Assembly: GCF_964275005.1 (NCBI RefSeq)
Contig: NC_092701.1
Coordinates: 6,864,715 to 6,928,714, forward strand
DNA: 64,000 nt
Direction of reading: 5' to 3'
From: Diadema setosum
Lineage: Eukaryota > Echinodermata > Echinoidea > Diadematoida > Diadematidae
Both the position numbers and the translations under genes were made by a program. This document shows positions 23,701-35,400 of this stretch, one piece after another. The stretch's first letter is position 1, and every line of letters begins with the position of its first letter. The notes below the pieces were generated by a model. That model ran no database searches. It was not told where the DNA came from and was given only the letters and a program-made list of their open reading frames with translations.

Positions 23701-26700
23701 TATTGGTCCGACCTGTCTGTCGGACCAGTGGAAAATGGGTAAAGGTGCAGCCCTGACTTTGGTGATTTTGTATTAATGTTTTGACAGGCATGAACCGTAC
23801 AGCTCTTCCAAGTATGCCATTGACCTCCTGAGTCATGCACTGAATGAGAAGTTTGGCTCCAGTGGACTGACGAGCCGTGTGACGTGCCCTGGTTTCACCT
23901 CCACCAATATGACCAATGCAATCCTACCGGACTGGATATGGGCATTCTCTTACCCTATACTTTACTTGGTGAGACACTCAATTGCATGGGAGGTTGCTGA
24001 AACATAAGGATGGATTTCCAGCATGTGAAATTGAAAAGCAGTTTCAGGTCCCCTATCCTATTTGTCTTGATTAGATTTGCAGATAAAATTGTGTTTATCT
24101 GTTCAACTGGACTTACTTGTGAAAAGTCCAGTCAAACAGATTTGATTTACTATACAAATGATGCACAGGATAGAGTGCGTTAGTGGAGATGTAGCGCACT
24201 CGAGGGTATTTACAATTGTGAAACATGCACGAGGCGAAGCCGAGTGCATGTTGCACTACATTGTAAATACCCGAGAGTGAGCTGCATCTCCACTAGCGCC
24301 ACGAAATAATCCTGTGCATCATTTGTTTTATAAAATGGGTCGAAAACTAACAGCATTTTTCACGTATCTTTGTGGATCAAGATGTCCGAAGATGTTCGTC
24401 CCAAACATTTACGCACGTCGCACTCGGAAATCCCGCACACATATAAGTACTGTACGTATAAGAGTATACGTACGCCACACATGCTATGCACACAAGAAAG
24501 GCCGGCCGGCAGCCCGAACTAGAAGTTGTTTACAGGATTGACAGCGTGTATAGTAACACGCGACGCACTTGTAACAACTGATTGAGTGCGCACTGCTGGT
24601 GCAAACATTGTGACGTCGGCCGTGCATGTTAGTGAGAAATTAATACAAGCACACGTGACTCATTTCAGCGCTTCCAATTGGCTACATTCTTGAACCCATT
24701 TTATAAATGATTTTATCATACTACCTGGATGTATTAAAATCTACATCGATAGTTTTGCAGTTGTGCCATTATGTGAAAGAGGTGTTAAGCTTGTGCTGAA
24801 ATCAGGAAAGCTTCGTCACTCTTTGTCAGATGATATGATTTACATCAATGGTTGATACAAATACAGTGGACTCTCTTTATAACAAAGTTCTCGGGAATGG
24901 TGGTTGTCTTTCGTTATATCTTAATTCCATTATAACCGAACAAATAAACAATAAAAATACATAGAGTGGATAATCTTGGGGCCTGAATTTTTACCTTGTT
25001 GTAACCGGAATTTCGTCATAACCATGTTCATTATAATGGGAGTGCACTGTAGTCTCTAGGGTTTTTTTTTAAATCTTGTCAAGTTTAAACTTCCATAACG
25101 TTTGTAACTCAAGATTTAATTCTGATTAAATTTTTATTATCATTTGTGAGTGATTTTATTCTCTTTGTTCAAATCCAGCATGGTGTGGCGTGTACACCAA
25201 TTATGAAGCTTACTTCTGTCTGTGTGGTTGTACTGTATATTATTTTGGTCTCTGTCATGACCAGTGAACACTGAATGATGTTGGTGTGTGTTCTTTTGTG
25301 TTTTCATATGTACAGTGCCGTCTCGTTGCACCAAGGTTGTGTATAACACCACACAATGGAGCCGAATCGCTGGTGAGTAACAGTGATATGATCATGCTGT
25401 TGGGTTCTTTTTATACCCCCACCCCCACCTCCCAACAAAGTTTGAAGTGGTGTTTGGGAACCAGCACATGGTTGGGTGGTCAGGCAGTGGGGCAGTTGGT
25501 GGCTGTTTTAAAGGTGTTAACAATTTTGGATTCACAATTACCTGCAATAATATGTATGTACCATCTGTTGTGAAATCAAAATGAGACCAAAATGATGTCC
25601 AATCTTTGTCCTCAAAAGTATTATGTTAAAAGTTCTTTCTGTTTTGCTCTGTTGTCTTTTGTTTGTGCATTTTGATAGTACGATATATCTTTAGAATGAC
25701 CAATTTTATTTCGTTACTCTTCACAACAGCCGAATCTCTGCAAAACACGGCTGATACTTATAGTCAGTGTGCTTATCCGAGCTCATGATGTGTTTGTTCT
25801 GTTTGTTATTCTTTTCTTTTCTCCACAAGGTATGGCTTTTCAGTGCAGACCCTTCAGAAACAAGGTCGGACATGAAGTATGTCAGCCACTGCTCACTGCT
25901 TGGAACCAGATATATACACACCGACAAGGTATGTCAATAATTTGCATAAAATATTTACTTTGATAGTATCCAGGTCTATTTTAAGTATGATGAAATGTCA
26001 GCTTGAATGCAAAGTCAACTTACAAATTGATTTCAAGCTCTTTATTAAAACTTCAGTAAAATGTATGAATATATTATGATGCAAGAACAAGTTAAAGACC
26101 TTATGAGGAGTGTGTATGGCTGGGCAGAAAGGAGTAGTTTCCTTAAGTGACGCCTTAGCCTGGAATAGGGAAGAGTGCTGACGCTTTAAACAGACACAAA
26201 CAATCGAAAGGAAATGGAGAAACAGGTGATGCAGATTTTTTATTTCAGGCAGGGCATATAATGTTCCTCAGTGAGGTCACAATAGTGACTACAGTCAACC
26301 TTGCCTAAGTGGAATCTATTTGGACTGAAGAAACAGCTTCGACCTACAGAAAATTCGACTTATGAGGGGTTAAAATCAATAGAATATAAAGGGAAGAGGA
26401 CTTGAAAAGGCCCTCAACTTAGGCGATTATTCGACTTATGCGAGGTCAACTTAAGCAAGGTTAATTGTAGTTCTGTTTGCTGCCCTCACAGATGGGACTT
26501 TCCTGTGAGGAGTAAATGGACAATGACAAAATTGGCGAGGAAGATCTGCTGAATTATTAACATAAGATTATGTTAGAGCTGTCTGAAATGCAAACTCTTT
26601 GCCTAGTTACTTTTAGCCACCCAAATGTCAACACATTTACGATGCAAAATATTTCCAACTGGCAGCCACAATATTAAGGAAGGTATTACCTAAGCATCTC

Positions 26701-26849
26701 AAGCAGACTGCTGATACAGCAACTGATCTCTCCCAATCCAGCTTACTTTTGCTCCAGATGATCCCGAGACGCTCTTCAAGAAGATGAACGTGTTGGAGCA
26801 GAGTTTTAGGAAGAAGTTTACAACAACTGTATCAGCTGATAGCTCATGA
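17720..26849 (+). CDS. HSD17B7: 3-ketosteroid reductase / 17-beta-HSD type 7
   Basis: Nine exons: 17720-17766, 21466-21669, 22250-22342, 22842-22959, 23242-23357, 23788-23968, 25316-25372, 25830-25928, 26742-26849. Every junction is GT-AG with matching phase; the product is 340 aa (human 341). It is a short-chain dehydrogenase: cofactor motif TGGNAGIG (12-19), LNAG (93-96), catalytic serine in WTSSS (172-176) and YSSSK (Tyr197, Lys201). Conserved HSD17B7 phrases include LACRNLTKAEKAKESL, NVFGHFVL and CPGFTSTN. The family reduces 3-keto sterol intermediates (zymosterone) in post-squalene sterol synthesis in the ER, and estrone to estradiol, with NADPH. The hydrophobic stretch near 240-262 fits its membrane association. 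Intron 1 (3.7 kb) carries a LINE, a telomere-like array and a hairpin; introns 6 and 8 carry MITEs. Confidence 0.95.
18217..18438. repeat. Inverted-repeat element around telomere-like array
   Basis: Arms at 18217-18260 and 18397-18438 are near-complementary (CCCCGGGG end, T/A run, AGACGGCACAGATTGGGG). Between them lies the CCCTAA array of 18262-18366. It sits in HSD17B7 intron 1. It could be a small transposon that captured or grew the array. Confidence 0.75.
18262..18366. repeat. Interstitial telomere-like (CCCTAA)n array
   Basis: About 105 bp of CCCTAA hexamers with interruptions (CCTAAT, CACTGA, CCCCAA). CCCTAA/TTAGGG is the animal telomere repeat. This tract is internal to an intron and degenerate, so it is not a chromosome end. 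Confidence 0.85.
19711..19835. repeat. Long hairpin in HSD17B7 intron 1
   Basis: An inverted repeat of about 125 bp: TAGACCGATGG at the left edge pairs with CCATCGGTCTA at the right, and the inner arms pair TCTGACGTTGGGA with TCCCAACGTCAGA around a short loop centred near 19773. The stem has bulges in the outer part. It could be a small MITE or a hairpin RNA source. Confidence 0.75.
20187..21157 (+). mobile_element. LINE 3' fragment (reverse transcriptase C-terminus)
   Basis: A 5'-truncated non-LTR retrotransposon in HSD17B7 intron 1, same strand as the gene. Translation shows the end of the RT domain (FSSACDNFGLTISTKKTEVM, TFTYLGS, LLYGCETG), then the connection (LRNLLRIRWEDKV, VRWAGHVTRM) and a C-terminal zinc knuckle, CPTCGRGF...HLRSH. 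One frameshift near 20475 and one in-frame stop at 20597-20599 break it; the final frame ends at 21103. An ACAC-rich tail at 21136-21157 closes the insertion. The clade is not assigned. Clear similarity despite only two breaks suggests moderate age. Confidence 0.9.
23595..23755. mobile_element. Small hAT-like element
   Basis: Right end on the minus strand is CAGGGCTGCACCTTTACCC; the interior is rich in GGACCAGT/ACTGGTCC. It resembles the ends at 5144-7560 and 46914-47031. It lies in HSD17B7 intron 5, just before exon 6. The left end is poorly defined. Confidence 0.5.
24152..24720. mobile_element. Fold-back element in HSD17B7 intron 6
   Basis: An inner palindrome (24152-24330) has arms containing AAATGATGCACAGGAT and GGTATTTACAAT. 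An outer pair, TTTATAAAATGGGT near 24327-24340 and ACCCATTTTATAAA near 24695-24708, extends the structure to about 24720. It may be one element with internal inversions or two neighbours. Confidence 0.65.
24864..25049. mobile_element. Short pogo-type MITE
   Basis: Ends CAGTGGACTCTCTTTATAAC and its diverged complement (ending GTGCACTG), with TA on both sides (24862-24863, 25050-25051). It is 186 bp long, in HSD17B7 intron 6. Internal TTATAACCGAA motifs mirror the larger element at 9212-10784. Confidence 0.8.
26292..26467. mobile_element. Short pogo-type MITE
   Basis: CAGTCAACCTTGCCTAAGTG and an inverted match (CAACTTAAGCAAGGTTAATTG) lie between TA dinucleotides (26290-26291, 26468-26469). It is about 176 bp long, in HSD17B7 intron 8. 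Internal CGACTTATG motifs repeat in both directions. Confidence 0.75.
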
Positions 26850-27736
26850 TGATAAATGTGGCTCATATTCCTAGACATAATTCCTCTGCATTGGATAATA
26901 ATCTATCAAGTGAACAATGTGAGTGATATAGTATTGCTAATGCTGTCTTATGACAGGATAGATGGCAAGATTCATGATTTTACAGAAGAATGGCTACTTC
27001 CTTCATCTCAGGGCCTTTAATTTTGAAGAGTGCAGCAATATATGGCAGCCAAAATGTACTGTTATCTCCTTAATGGACAAAAAAAAAAATCCACAAGAAA
27101 AAGTTGTACTGAATGAAAATAAATGAAGATTTAAGAAAAAGACAAAGAAAGATGCAGCATGCCCGTTAAAGTGTATGGTACATGTATTTGACATGATCAA
27201 TATGTGTTAGAATGGATGGCTGTGTAGAGATGATGAAAGGATACCACAAATGGAAAGACGCCATATTTCTATTGATCTGTGCTCATCACGTACAACATGT
27301 AGATGTCCGTCCAGCATTTATCTACATGTACATGTATTTGATGAAACATCAGCTTGTGAGCTGGGTGATAACAAATTGAAAGTGGTTGTTTTACAGGGTG
27401 TTAGTTTTTATTGTCCTTATTTAAATGATGCAGGCCTGCACAAGTTTATAAACAAAGACTGTACTAGTGGAATAGATGTAAACAGAAATAGCACCCTACC
27501 TTCATGATGCATGTAAAGTGTAATCTTGCTGCTGTTATCGTGAACTACAGTTAGAAATGTGATGATAAATCATTCTTGTAGTGTATTCAAATTGTGGGAG
27601 CACATAGTTACACTTCTGCAGTGTCGTTGAATGCATACTTTTGGCAAGGAGATGCATATGATATGGCGCGAATAAAAAGAAAACTACCCACACTTTCACC
27701 CAAGAAACAACTTGACAATGTGATGTTGCTCTGAAT

Positions 27737-27803
27737 TCATCCCGAGGGAGGCAAGAGATTCAAAACAAAGTCATCCCGAGGGAGGCAAGAGATTCAAAAC
27801 AAA
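27737..27803. repeat. 33-bp direct tandem duplication
   Basis: TCATCCCGAGGGAGGCAAGA plus 13 further bases occur twice back-to-back and almost unchanged. It lies downstream of HSD17B7, probably in or near its 3' untranslated region. Being nearly identical, the duplication is young. Confidence 0.85.
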
Positions 27804-28106
27804 TTCAGAATCTATGAACTACATGTATGGTCAAACATTTGCACAATTACTGATAGAAAACTTTCGTGAATTCGTGATGCATTTTGTAGTTCCGAAAAAT
27901 AATATGTAGGCCCTAAAAGCTTTAACAGCCTAAATCCTGTGTGCACACAGCCATTCTTTCTTTGGTCTGTGGTGTGTTTTTTATGTGTTCCACATTTCCA
28001 TATCTGCAGCCATTTAATCTCTTGCTGAAAAACATCAGAAACGATGCGGAAGTTATCTGACAACAATGCCTTTATGGAAACCTTGAAGAAAGTTTTCTAT
28101 ATTTTA

Positions 28107-28510
28107 CAATAGACTCCTATTATAAGCCATTCCAGGAATTGTGATATAGCATATTGACGGTACATTGTATACGTACTGGGGCCAAAATTTTCTACACACC
28201 TTTATGCACTTTGTTTGCTCAGATACTGTAAAGTGGAAATTTTCGTGGTGTTGAAATTTTCTCACATTTTGCACTTAACAAAAACCACCGCGAAAAATAA
28301 AAGCATGTGAATACACATATTTTTGCTTGCATCATGTTCCGTAGTTGATGTCTCGATTCATGGAATTAAAAGCCTGTGAAACTCTTCGTACCATGCTGAG
28401 CGCGAAAAATTAGTCCTGCCAAAATATCCACTTTTACAGTACAGCAAAATTTTTATTTAACAAAGGAAAACTGCCGGTCCCGTGGACTTCATTTTAAAGG
28501 GAGTTGCCTG
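28107..28510. mobile_element. Pogo-type MITE split by another MITE
   Basis: The left part (CAATAGACTCCTATTATAAG, after TA) resembles the element at 24864. The right part ends GGGAGTTGCCTG followed by TA. A second element (28226-28439) sits inside. Confidence 0.6.
28226..28439. mobile_element. MITE, CTGTAAA-type ends, TA target
   Basis: CTGTAAAGTGGAAATTTTCG at the left pairs with the diverged right end (ATCCACTTTTACAG). TA lies on both sides (28224-28225, 28440-28441). Internal CGCGAAAAAT motifs link it to the family at 29655 and 39754. Confidence 0.7.
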
Positions 28511-29654
28511 TACATGCAATTATCATTGTGGTAAATTCACCTGGAGAGACAAATCTTGTTGCTGAAGGCTAAGTTACAACAATAAACAACTTTCAGGAAT
28601 TATTGCATTTAACAACGCACATCCACTGTCACTATGCATTATGTTGTTCTAGGATTGCCTCGGTGGATGTCATTAATAAAGGGTAATTGTACTGTGATTT
28701 CACTTATTATATGTACAGATTGTATGTGCTACATTGTCCTGTATGAAGCACCAAACAAATACATACACTTTGTATGTATCAGTACTGACTTGGGGCCATT
28801 GTCATGATAATTTGAATAGTTGGAAAATTCATCATACATTTACTAGATCTCTAAATGATAGTGAAAAATTCAGAATTCATTCATTTGGAATTGGTGCTGT
28901 GTTATGTTAGGAATCAAATATTAACAAATGAGATTTCTTTATGAAACTTTTTTGTTAAATGCAAGAGAATATTAAGTCGAGGTGTGATGGTTAGGTTTCA
29001 ATTTTCTTCAGTTTGTCTCCCTCACTTGTTAGAGGTAGACAAATTGAAGACAACTGAAACCTCAACTTTTTGTTGTCTTTAGCGTTGAAGCAATTCGTAA
29101 TCATTCCTGGTGGCCATGTGATCAGGAATAAGTTAAGTGTATTTAATTCAGATGGGAATTAACTTGAGGTGTATTAACAGTATTACTATTGTAACAAGAT
29201 TATTCAAATCTTGCCTTCAAATGATTCTTGAATTATACTTTTACAATACAGTGTAATTACAATAATATTCATTATACATGTATGCTTGATCTTTTATGTG
29301 TTTGCAAACCTCAGTTTTACCTGTGTATATTAAACTGTCCCAAGACATCACCTATAGATTTTTCTCAGCCATAGAAAATTTGGAGCAAAGGGCAGGGAAA
29401 AGGAGATGGGAATTATCTGTAAAATCAGTACATTGTATGTCAATCATGTTTTTAATGTCATTGAAATAAATATTGAATCTATAGAATTTTAGATTTGAAC
29501 AGGTGTTCTTTATCAATGTGATTGTTTGAGTATCCCAGAAAGTCTTGTTATTTCTCATTATACCCCTTCCCCCCACCCTTCACACACGTACACACCCACA
29601 CACGAACACAGGCAAAGGCACACACACCTAATGAGAAAAAGTCCATCACAAAGA

Positions 29655-29875
29655 CTGTATACGCTGTTATTTTCACATACAGATATTTTCGTGAATAACG
29701 AGGTCACAGACATTTTCGCGAGATGTTGTTTTCGCGAATCGACGCGGACGCTTATGTTAATGCTCTATTAATACAGCGCATGGAGTCATTTTCACGTGTT
29801 GTTAAATTCGCGATCCAACTGTGATTTGCGAAATTCACGATAATTAAACCCTCGCAAAAATAACAGCTTATACAG
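29655..29875. mobile_element. MITE, family C
   Basis: Ends CTGTATACGCTGTTATTTTC and complement; the interior is rich in TTCGCGAA-type motifs. About 85-90% similar by eye to 39754-39956. One flanking TA is preserved on the right. Confidence 0.75.
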
Positions 29876-29879
29876 TACT

Positions 29880-31470
29880 ACATGTATATACTGGCACATT
29901 GCAGTACATGTACAGGTCACTTTGAACAGGTTAAATTGATATTGAATCTGTATAGGTGACATGCATCATTGTGATTCATGTATATCCAAGAGAGATTCTT
30001 TTTACTGCTACAATGTAGTTATCCCCTCTCTCACACAACACACACACAGTTACAATGTATAATGTCGAGCAGTCAATATCACAATGTACATGTAACACTG
30101 GGCAAAGTAATTTCACATCATTATACAAAATACAATGTATCTTTTTAATAAAAAATATTGCAGTCATATTGCTTCTGCATTTATTCGGCAAAGTACATTT
30201 TGTACTCATCAACAATGTCCATGAGGGAAATGACATTGTCATGTTAAGTGAAGAAGAACATTTTGCAAAGGCACAGTCCTTGTTCAAGCAAGTTTTAAAA
30301 ATCAATTTAAAGAAATAGCAAGTGTGCTTTTAGAATCTTACCAAGAAACAGCTTGATATGGGCCGGCATTTTGGGTACAAATAATGGTAAAGCATATCTT
30401 TTTTCCTTCAACCCCACTTTTAAATCTCACCAGAAATCAAAAGTGAACTTTCATCAAGAATCAGATAGGCTATTGTCCATCTACAGGGTAATCATCGCTG
30501 GCAGTGGTACCAATGTCAAATTTTAACAATTATTAGTTTTGACATGCTGTAAATCTGGTCAGAATGACAATTCTACAAGTTCACAGGGACAACTCTGCAT
30601 ACACATACAATGTAGAATAGACATTCACCTACTAAAAAGGTGCATACATGGACTAATCTGTCTAATGATTCAAAAGAGCAACAACAACGATCATGCGATG
30701 TTAAAGGTCACAGGCAGGGGTCTATTGCTGATATCATGCGCTGCTTGTCAGGGTCAGTGTAAGGTTCCTTCACAACATTGATTCTACTACATTACCACAA
30801 CACTTCTAACCTCGCTTTTTTTTTCTCCATTCCCCCCCCCCCTTTTTTTTTTTGGTTTAAATTTTTGATCCCAAATATCAAACAAATATACTGTAACCAA
30901 TGAAGAATTGGTAGATTAGTGTATTAGTAAGAAAACGGGTGAAAATTTGTCAAATATTGAAAGTTCCGTGACAGATTACATAATCGATCGATTATTTTAG
31001 CAATCGATCATGAATCAATCAGTTTCAGGGAAACTAACGATTATGGATTGTTTTGTTAGAAATTTTAGAGGGGTAATAATTGTTGGAGATGCGATTATGT
31101 TCAGTAATAATCTTTCATACAGTTATTGCTTCGTTATCTAATCATTTCCGTATGATGAGGAGGGTTAATAGCATTAGTATTTGAGGAAAAGGTCAGTAAG
31201 AAAAAGGCGTAACTGTTTCGGAAATATAGCGGTCAGAGAATAATAAGAGGTCGAATATGTGGCGTAACAGCTGGGAGGGCCTGGGTACGGGCCAAGGTGT
31301 GGATGATTAGTGTTGTTGAGTGTTAATAAAGCGTTGATTGAAGTGGACACTACTGCCTGGCCGTTTCCTTTGAAATCTGCTGCAGTATAACACAAGTATT
31401 GGTGAGTAGTGCGATGCAATTACGGTGCTGTTTAAATAATATGCGAGTGAACTGGTGGTATCTGATATTG
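29880..31470. other. Region without recognised gene
   Basis: No coding sequence or known repeat could be supported here. There is a C/T homopolymer stretch around 30815-30860 and a small palindromic GATCGAT-rich patch near 30980-31010. Confidence 0.4.
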
Positions 31471-31476
31471 GTATCT

Positions 31477-31779
31477 CAGAGACTCCAACCCCAAGTACCT
31501 TCTGATCTGGAGATTCTCCCGCCCGAAACCCCTAGCAAACGGGAGACTCCAAGTTGATGTGTGCGAAGCGCGAAGTTCCTAGAGTTCTAGATGTTCTCTG
31601 GTGCTATCTAAGGCTTATTTTTTAAACATACGATAGCAATAAGTAAGAAATGCTTTCCACCGGGAGACGAAGAGCCAGGGCGGGAGAAATCAAATCTCAA
31701 GCGGGAGAACGGGAGATTTTGCAAAAATGGGCTTTCGGCGGGAGATCTCCCGTCGAAAACGGGAGAGTTGGAGTCTCTG
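31477..31779. mobile_element. MITE, family H, with 6-bp target duplication
   Basis: A 303-bp element with ends CAGAGACTCCAAC and GTTGGAGTCTCTG, flanked by the direct repeat GTATCT (31471-31476 and 31780-31785). The interior is rich in CGGGAGA. A second copy in opposite orientation is at 53458-53752 with its own 6-bp duplication. Six-bp duplications occur in some hAT groups and in Dada elements; the superfamily is left open. Confidence 0.92.
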
Positions 31780-32616
31780 GTATCTGCGATGTGGTGGATG
31801 AGCTGCACTGGTACTGGTATCTTCGTTAATTGTGACTGGTGGTAAGCAAGTAATGGGAATAGACTGGTAGTAAGTAACCCAGCAATATGGTACATTTGAA
31901 CGCCGTTCTCCACGCCTGGTTGTATATTTCAACCAAACGGACCCCAGCCTAGTTCGGACCATCCTGACCCTTCTCCAGCTAGTTGCCGGGGGCCGGATGG
32001 CACACAGCGTTTAACAACATATACACTAGCGACTGAAGGAGAGAAGGCTACAATACTTTGCCTAATTTCAACTATAGGCCTTGGTGCTTCCAAAAGAACT
32101 TTTCACTTTGGGGCTGTGCCCTCCAGTGAATCCAGTCATCTCTGCCCATATACAGGTTCAAGTGCAATCAATTTCCATGAAAGAATAACACATGTACAAA
32201 ACACTTAAAAGTCAATTCAGGTTATGTTAGCAGTCTTTTCCTTTGTCTCCCCTAGCAGGTTATACACTTTCTCTCAGTAAAGAGAAACATGCATGCAAAT
32301 CATTTTTTAACTCTTGACATATCCTCTGCAAGAGAGCGAAATTGTTACAATTCATATTAGCAAGTTCAGGATAGCAAACAAAATGCAGATTCCCATGAAG
32401 CACCATCAACAGGAGGTCATTAGTACAAGTTACCAACGGATAGTTTCATAAACTTCAGATGCACATCTTGGTTGGCAACACCAGTAACCTATTCAAAGGA
32501 GATATAAGAGGAAGGACATACCATAGAAATTACCTTGTGACATCACAATATGTGAATACATTTGTATTTCCAGTTACTAAAAAACAAACAAGCAGACAAC
32601 ACACTATTCACTGATC

Positions 32617-32763
32617 AGGGCCCCGTTTCATAAAATTGTTATCAGTGACAAGTTGTCATAGTTGTGACAAGCTACTGAATCCTTGCATCTGATTGGCCAT
32701 GAGCAAATTTGTCATAGATGTGTGGCAGTTGTTACTGATAACAAGTTTTATGAAACGGGGCCT
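32617..32763. mobile_element. Small MITE with GGCCCCGTTTCATAAAA ends
   Basis: About 147 bp with near-perfect inverted ends AGGGCCCCGTTTCATAAAA and AAGGCCCCGTTTCATAAAA; the arms continue through TTGTTATCAGT. The interior includes CTGATTGGCCATGAG. No coding content. Confidence 0.85.
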
Positions 32764-33206
32764 TGATTTGTACTATACCATCTGACAACAGAGGCTATAA
32801 TACATCATTATGGAGATTTTCTCTCATTCACATTTAAATTTTCTTTTTCTTACACAATAAAGCAATCTTGTACTTGCAACTTACTGACTAGTAGATCGGA
32901 GGAAACAGTGCAAAAGAATCACTAGCCCCAGTCACACTGGCAAAACTTCACAATTTCCAAGTTTGACAAGTTTATGTTCTCAAAGTTTCATCAGTTAGAC
33001 TGCAAACTTCAAAACAAGTCCATGTCGTTGCTGCCACCTCTTAGAAGGGTTGAATGCTGCATTACATACATCTATGTGACTGTGATGCTGCTGCTGTCCA
33101 AGAGCCAAACGGGATGACAGAAGTCTGGGCCTTCTCTCCTGCAGCCATAGCAGCTCTCCTAGTATAGCTCCATTAACAGAGATATAAATTAACAAAAAAA
33201 GTTACA

Positions 33207-33599
33207 AAAGGACTGTACAGTACTGGTTAAAGCGAGAATTCAGCTTGTAACGTTTTGTGAGATAGAATTTAGAAACCACTCTACTCTACTCGCTAAAGAG
33301 CTTACAATTCTAAGGGGAATCAAAAGTTTGCTTGATGAAAATCGGCTTTGAAATGACTGAGGTATCTAAAAACAAGGTAAAACAACAAGATTCTAATAAA
33401 AGTCGTGGACTGTCAATTTTATTAGGATCGCTTTTTTGGATATCTCAGCCATTTCAGGACCAATTTTCATCAAATAAACATTGAATCCTTCTTGAAATTA
33501 CATTCTACATACTTCATATTTCATAAGAGGTTTCTCCTTATCTCACCAAAAAATTTTATGAACCTGATGTTAGGTTTCAACCAAAATAATATGATCTCT
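33207..33599. mobile_element. TTAA fold-back element, family B, uninterrupted
   Basis: Arms match those of 9013-10923 (GAATTCAGCTT..., GAAACCACT, TTTTCATCAAATAAAC) and meet near 33415 without the pogo insertion. A TTAA is present at the right edge (33600-33603); the left edge is degraded. Confidence 0.7.
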
Positions 33600-34497
33600 T
33601 TAACTCCACCTTCACAATTAGTAATTCTTATCATGAGTCACTGACTCCTAACCAACATGTCCATACAGTAGATGTATGCACTATAAGCAGAGAAAATTGT
33701 TTATATAATCAAGTTATTCACTTTTTGCACAATCTTTATTAAAGGCAGCCGGTCGTCGCAGGCGATTCGCAGCTCAGTAGAAAAACACGACAAGCTGCTC
33801 CTCCCGTTATTGTACCCCCGTACGTACCGAATGCCGAACACGACGCTACGCAGCGCACCAGCGAAAACCTGAAGGGGCACGAGCGCCGTGCGAGCTGTCC
33901 ACTGTAATTTCAACATGGACGCCCGAATACCTACCGAATGGGGCCGAATGGGTGCATGCACAAAACCGCACAACAGCCATGCGCATGAAAATCTCTCCCG
34001 GTCCGCGACACAAGAAGTAGTGAGAGCTGTAGGGTGTACGTACGTACGTATCTGGCTCCAGTCTCTGTTTATATGCACTATGGTGCCAATTTCAGCAATC
34101 TAGGCAATAATATTTAAAAATGTCTGAAAATATTATATAACAATATCATAAATTATTCATATATTACGTTGTTTAATATTTGGTATTTATAAATATGCTT
34201 TGATGAAGAAATATTAAAACTCTAAGCTTCATGTATAGCAAGTTGCAATGCATATGGCCATATGGCAGGTTGTTATGATCTCATCGTGCAATGTTGTCTG
34301 CTGCGTCAGCTGCATGTGTTATACGTACAGCTTACAGTACGTTGGGCCGGATCGTAACATAACAAAGTTGATAGAAAGTCGTCGGCACCGGTATGTCAGT
34401 ATCAATATTGTGTGTGGTATGCGAGTACTGTTTGCAATAAAAAGTGCTGTACTGTTTCGGCTTAGCCTTGGCTTTGGTTTAGTAATGAAACCTCACA

Positions 34498-34851
34498 ATG
34501 GAGATCAAACAGCCGTCCAACTCGAGGCAACGTATCTACTTGTTTGACGCTATCGACGAGTGGAGAACGCAGAGAGACGTGTTCTTAGCTGGAGGACAAG
34601 TAAGAGACCAGAGGGGGAGGCTTCAGCGTCAGCGTGCCGATGAAAATTTTGCTTTCCACTTGCTGGAGTTGCATGAACAGTTTTGCAGGAATTTTTATTT
34701 AGAGTGTGCAAATTCGTGTTACGACATGCACGGTGGAATTGTGTTGCCACGGCTTACGCCAATCAAGCAACCCCAGCTGGCCAAGTCAACAACTTCAAGG
34801 AATCCAGATCCAGATGATGTGTATAGTAGAAGTCTACACATGAATCAGTGA
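34498..34851 (+). CDS. Unrecognised 117-aa open frame
   Basis: Starts in a good context (CACAATGG). The residues look protein-like (IYLFDAIDEWRTQRDVFLAG; LLELHEQFCRNFYLE) but match no family I know. A donor-like GTAAGA occurs at 34600, so it could instead be a first exon ending MEIKQPS...LAGGQ. There are no obvious signal peptide, metal-binding motif or repeats. The surrounding 33.8-34.5 kb is richer in CpG than the rest, which fits a promoter region. Chance ORF remains possible. Confidence 0.3.
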   Translation: MEIKQPSNSRQRIYLFDAIDEWRTQRDVFLAGGQVRDQRGRLQRQRADENFAFHLLELHEQFCRNFYLECANSCYDMHGGIVLPRLTPIKQPQLAKSTTSRNPDPDDVYSRSLHMNQ

Positions 34852-35296
34852 TTGAAGTGGAAGGACTTTTTCTAATCTAGTATCAGTAACTTTAGGGCAT
34901 TTGCGTTTGATCGACAAGTAGGCCTATTTTTCTATGTATAATTCCGCGTTCTCATTTATGTCAAATTATGATAATGCCGTAATTGAAATGACATTTGCTG
35001 GGTCAGTTTAATGTCATTAGTCCCATTAGATGAGACATTTTTCATATCAATCATGTTATGCAAATTCCCCAAGAATATGATTTAGGATTTGCAAATAAAA
35101 AAAAAAAAAAAAAAATGAATAGATCTATCGCAAGCTCCATCATACATGTAGTCTAACCCAATAGATCTGGTAGAACTCTAACGTTTAAACAGGGGAACTA
35201 AAGGTTCAAAGATGATAGATCTAACAATAATAGATTCTAGTTTAGGCCCTACTTCGACTTGAAGGTATGTCGGTTGGTGCACGGCCCCCTTCTATC

Positions 35297-35330
35297 ACGG
35301 CCACAGTTACACTGTGCAGTGCAACTGTGG
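35297..35330. repeat. Short hairpin
   Basis: GGCCACAGTT and its exact complement AACTGTGGCC flank a 14-bp loop. Found just upstream of the 540-bp repeat copy. Confidence 0.75.
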
Positions 35331-35400
35331 CCGTTGGCCCTGCACGGGCACAGTGACGTCGCTTCCGGTCCCCGTCCTGAATTTACACACGCCAGGGCAA

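Noticed and set aside
27720-27803. CRISPR-like repeat
   Set aside because: Only two directly adjacent copies with no spacers, in an animal genome.
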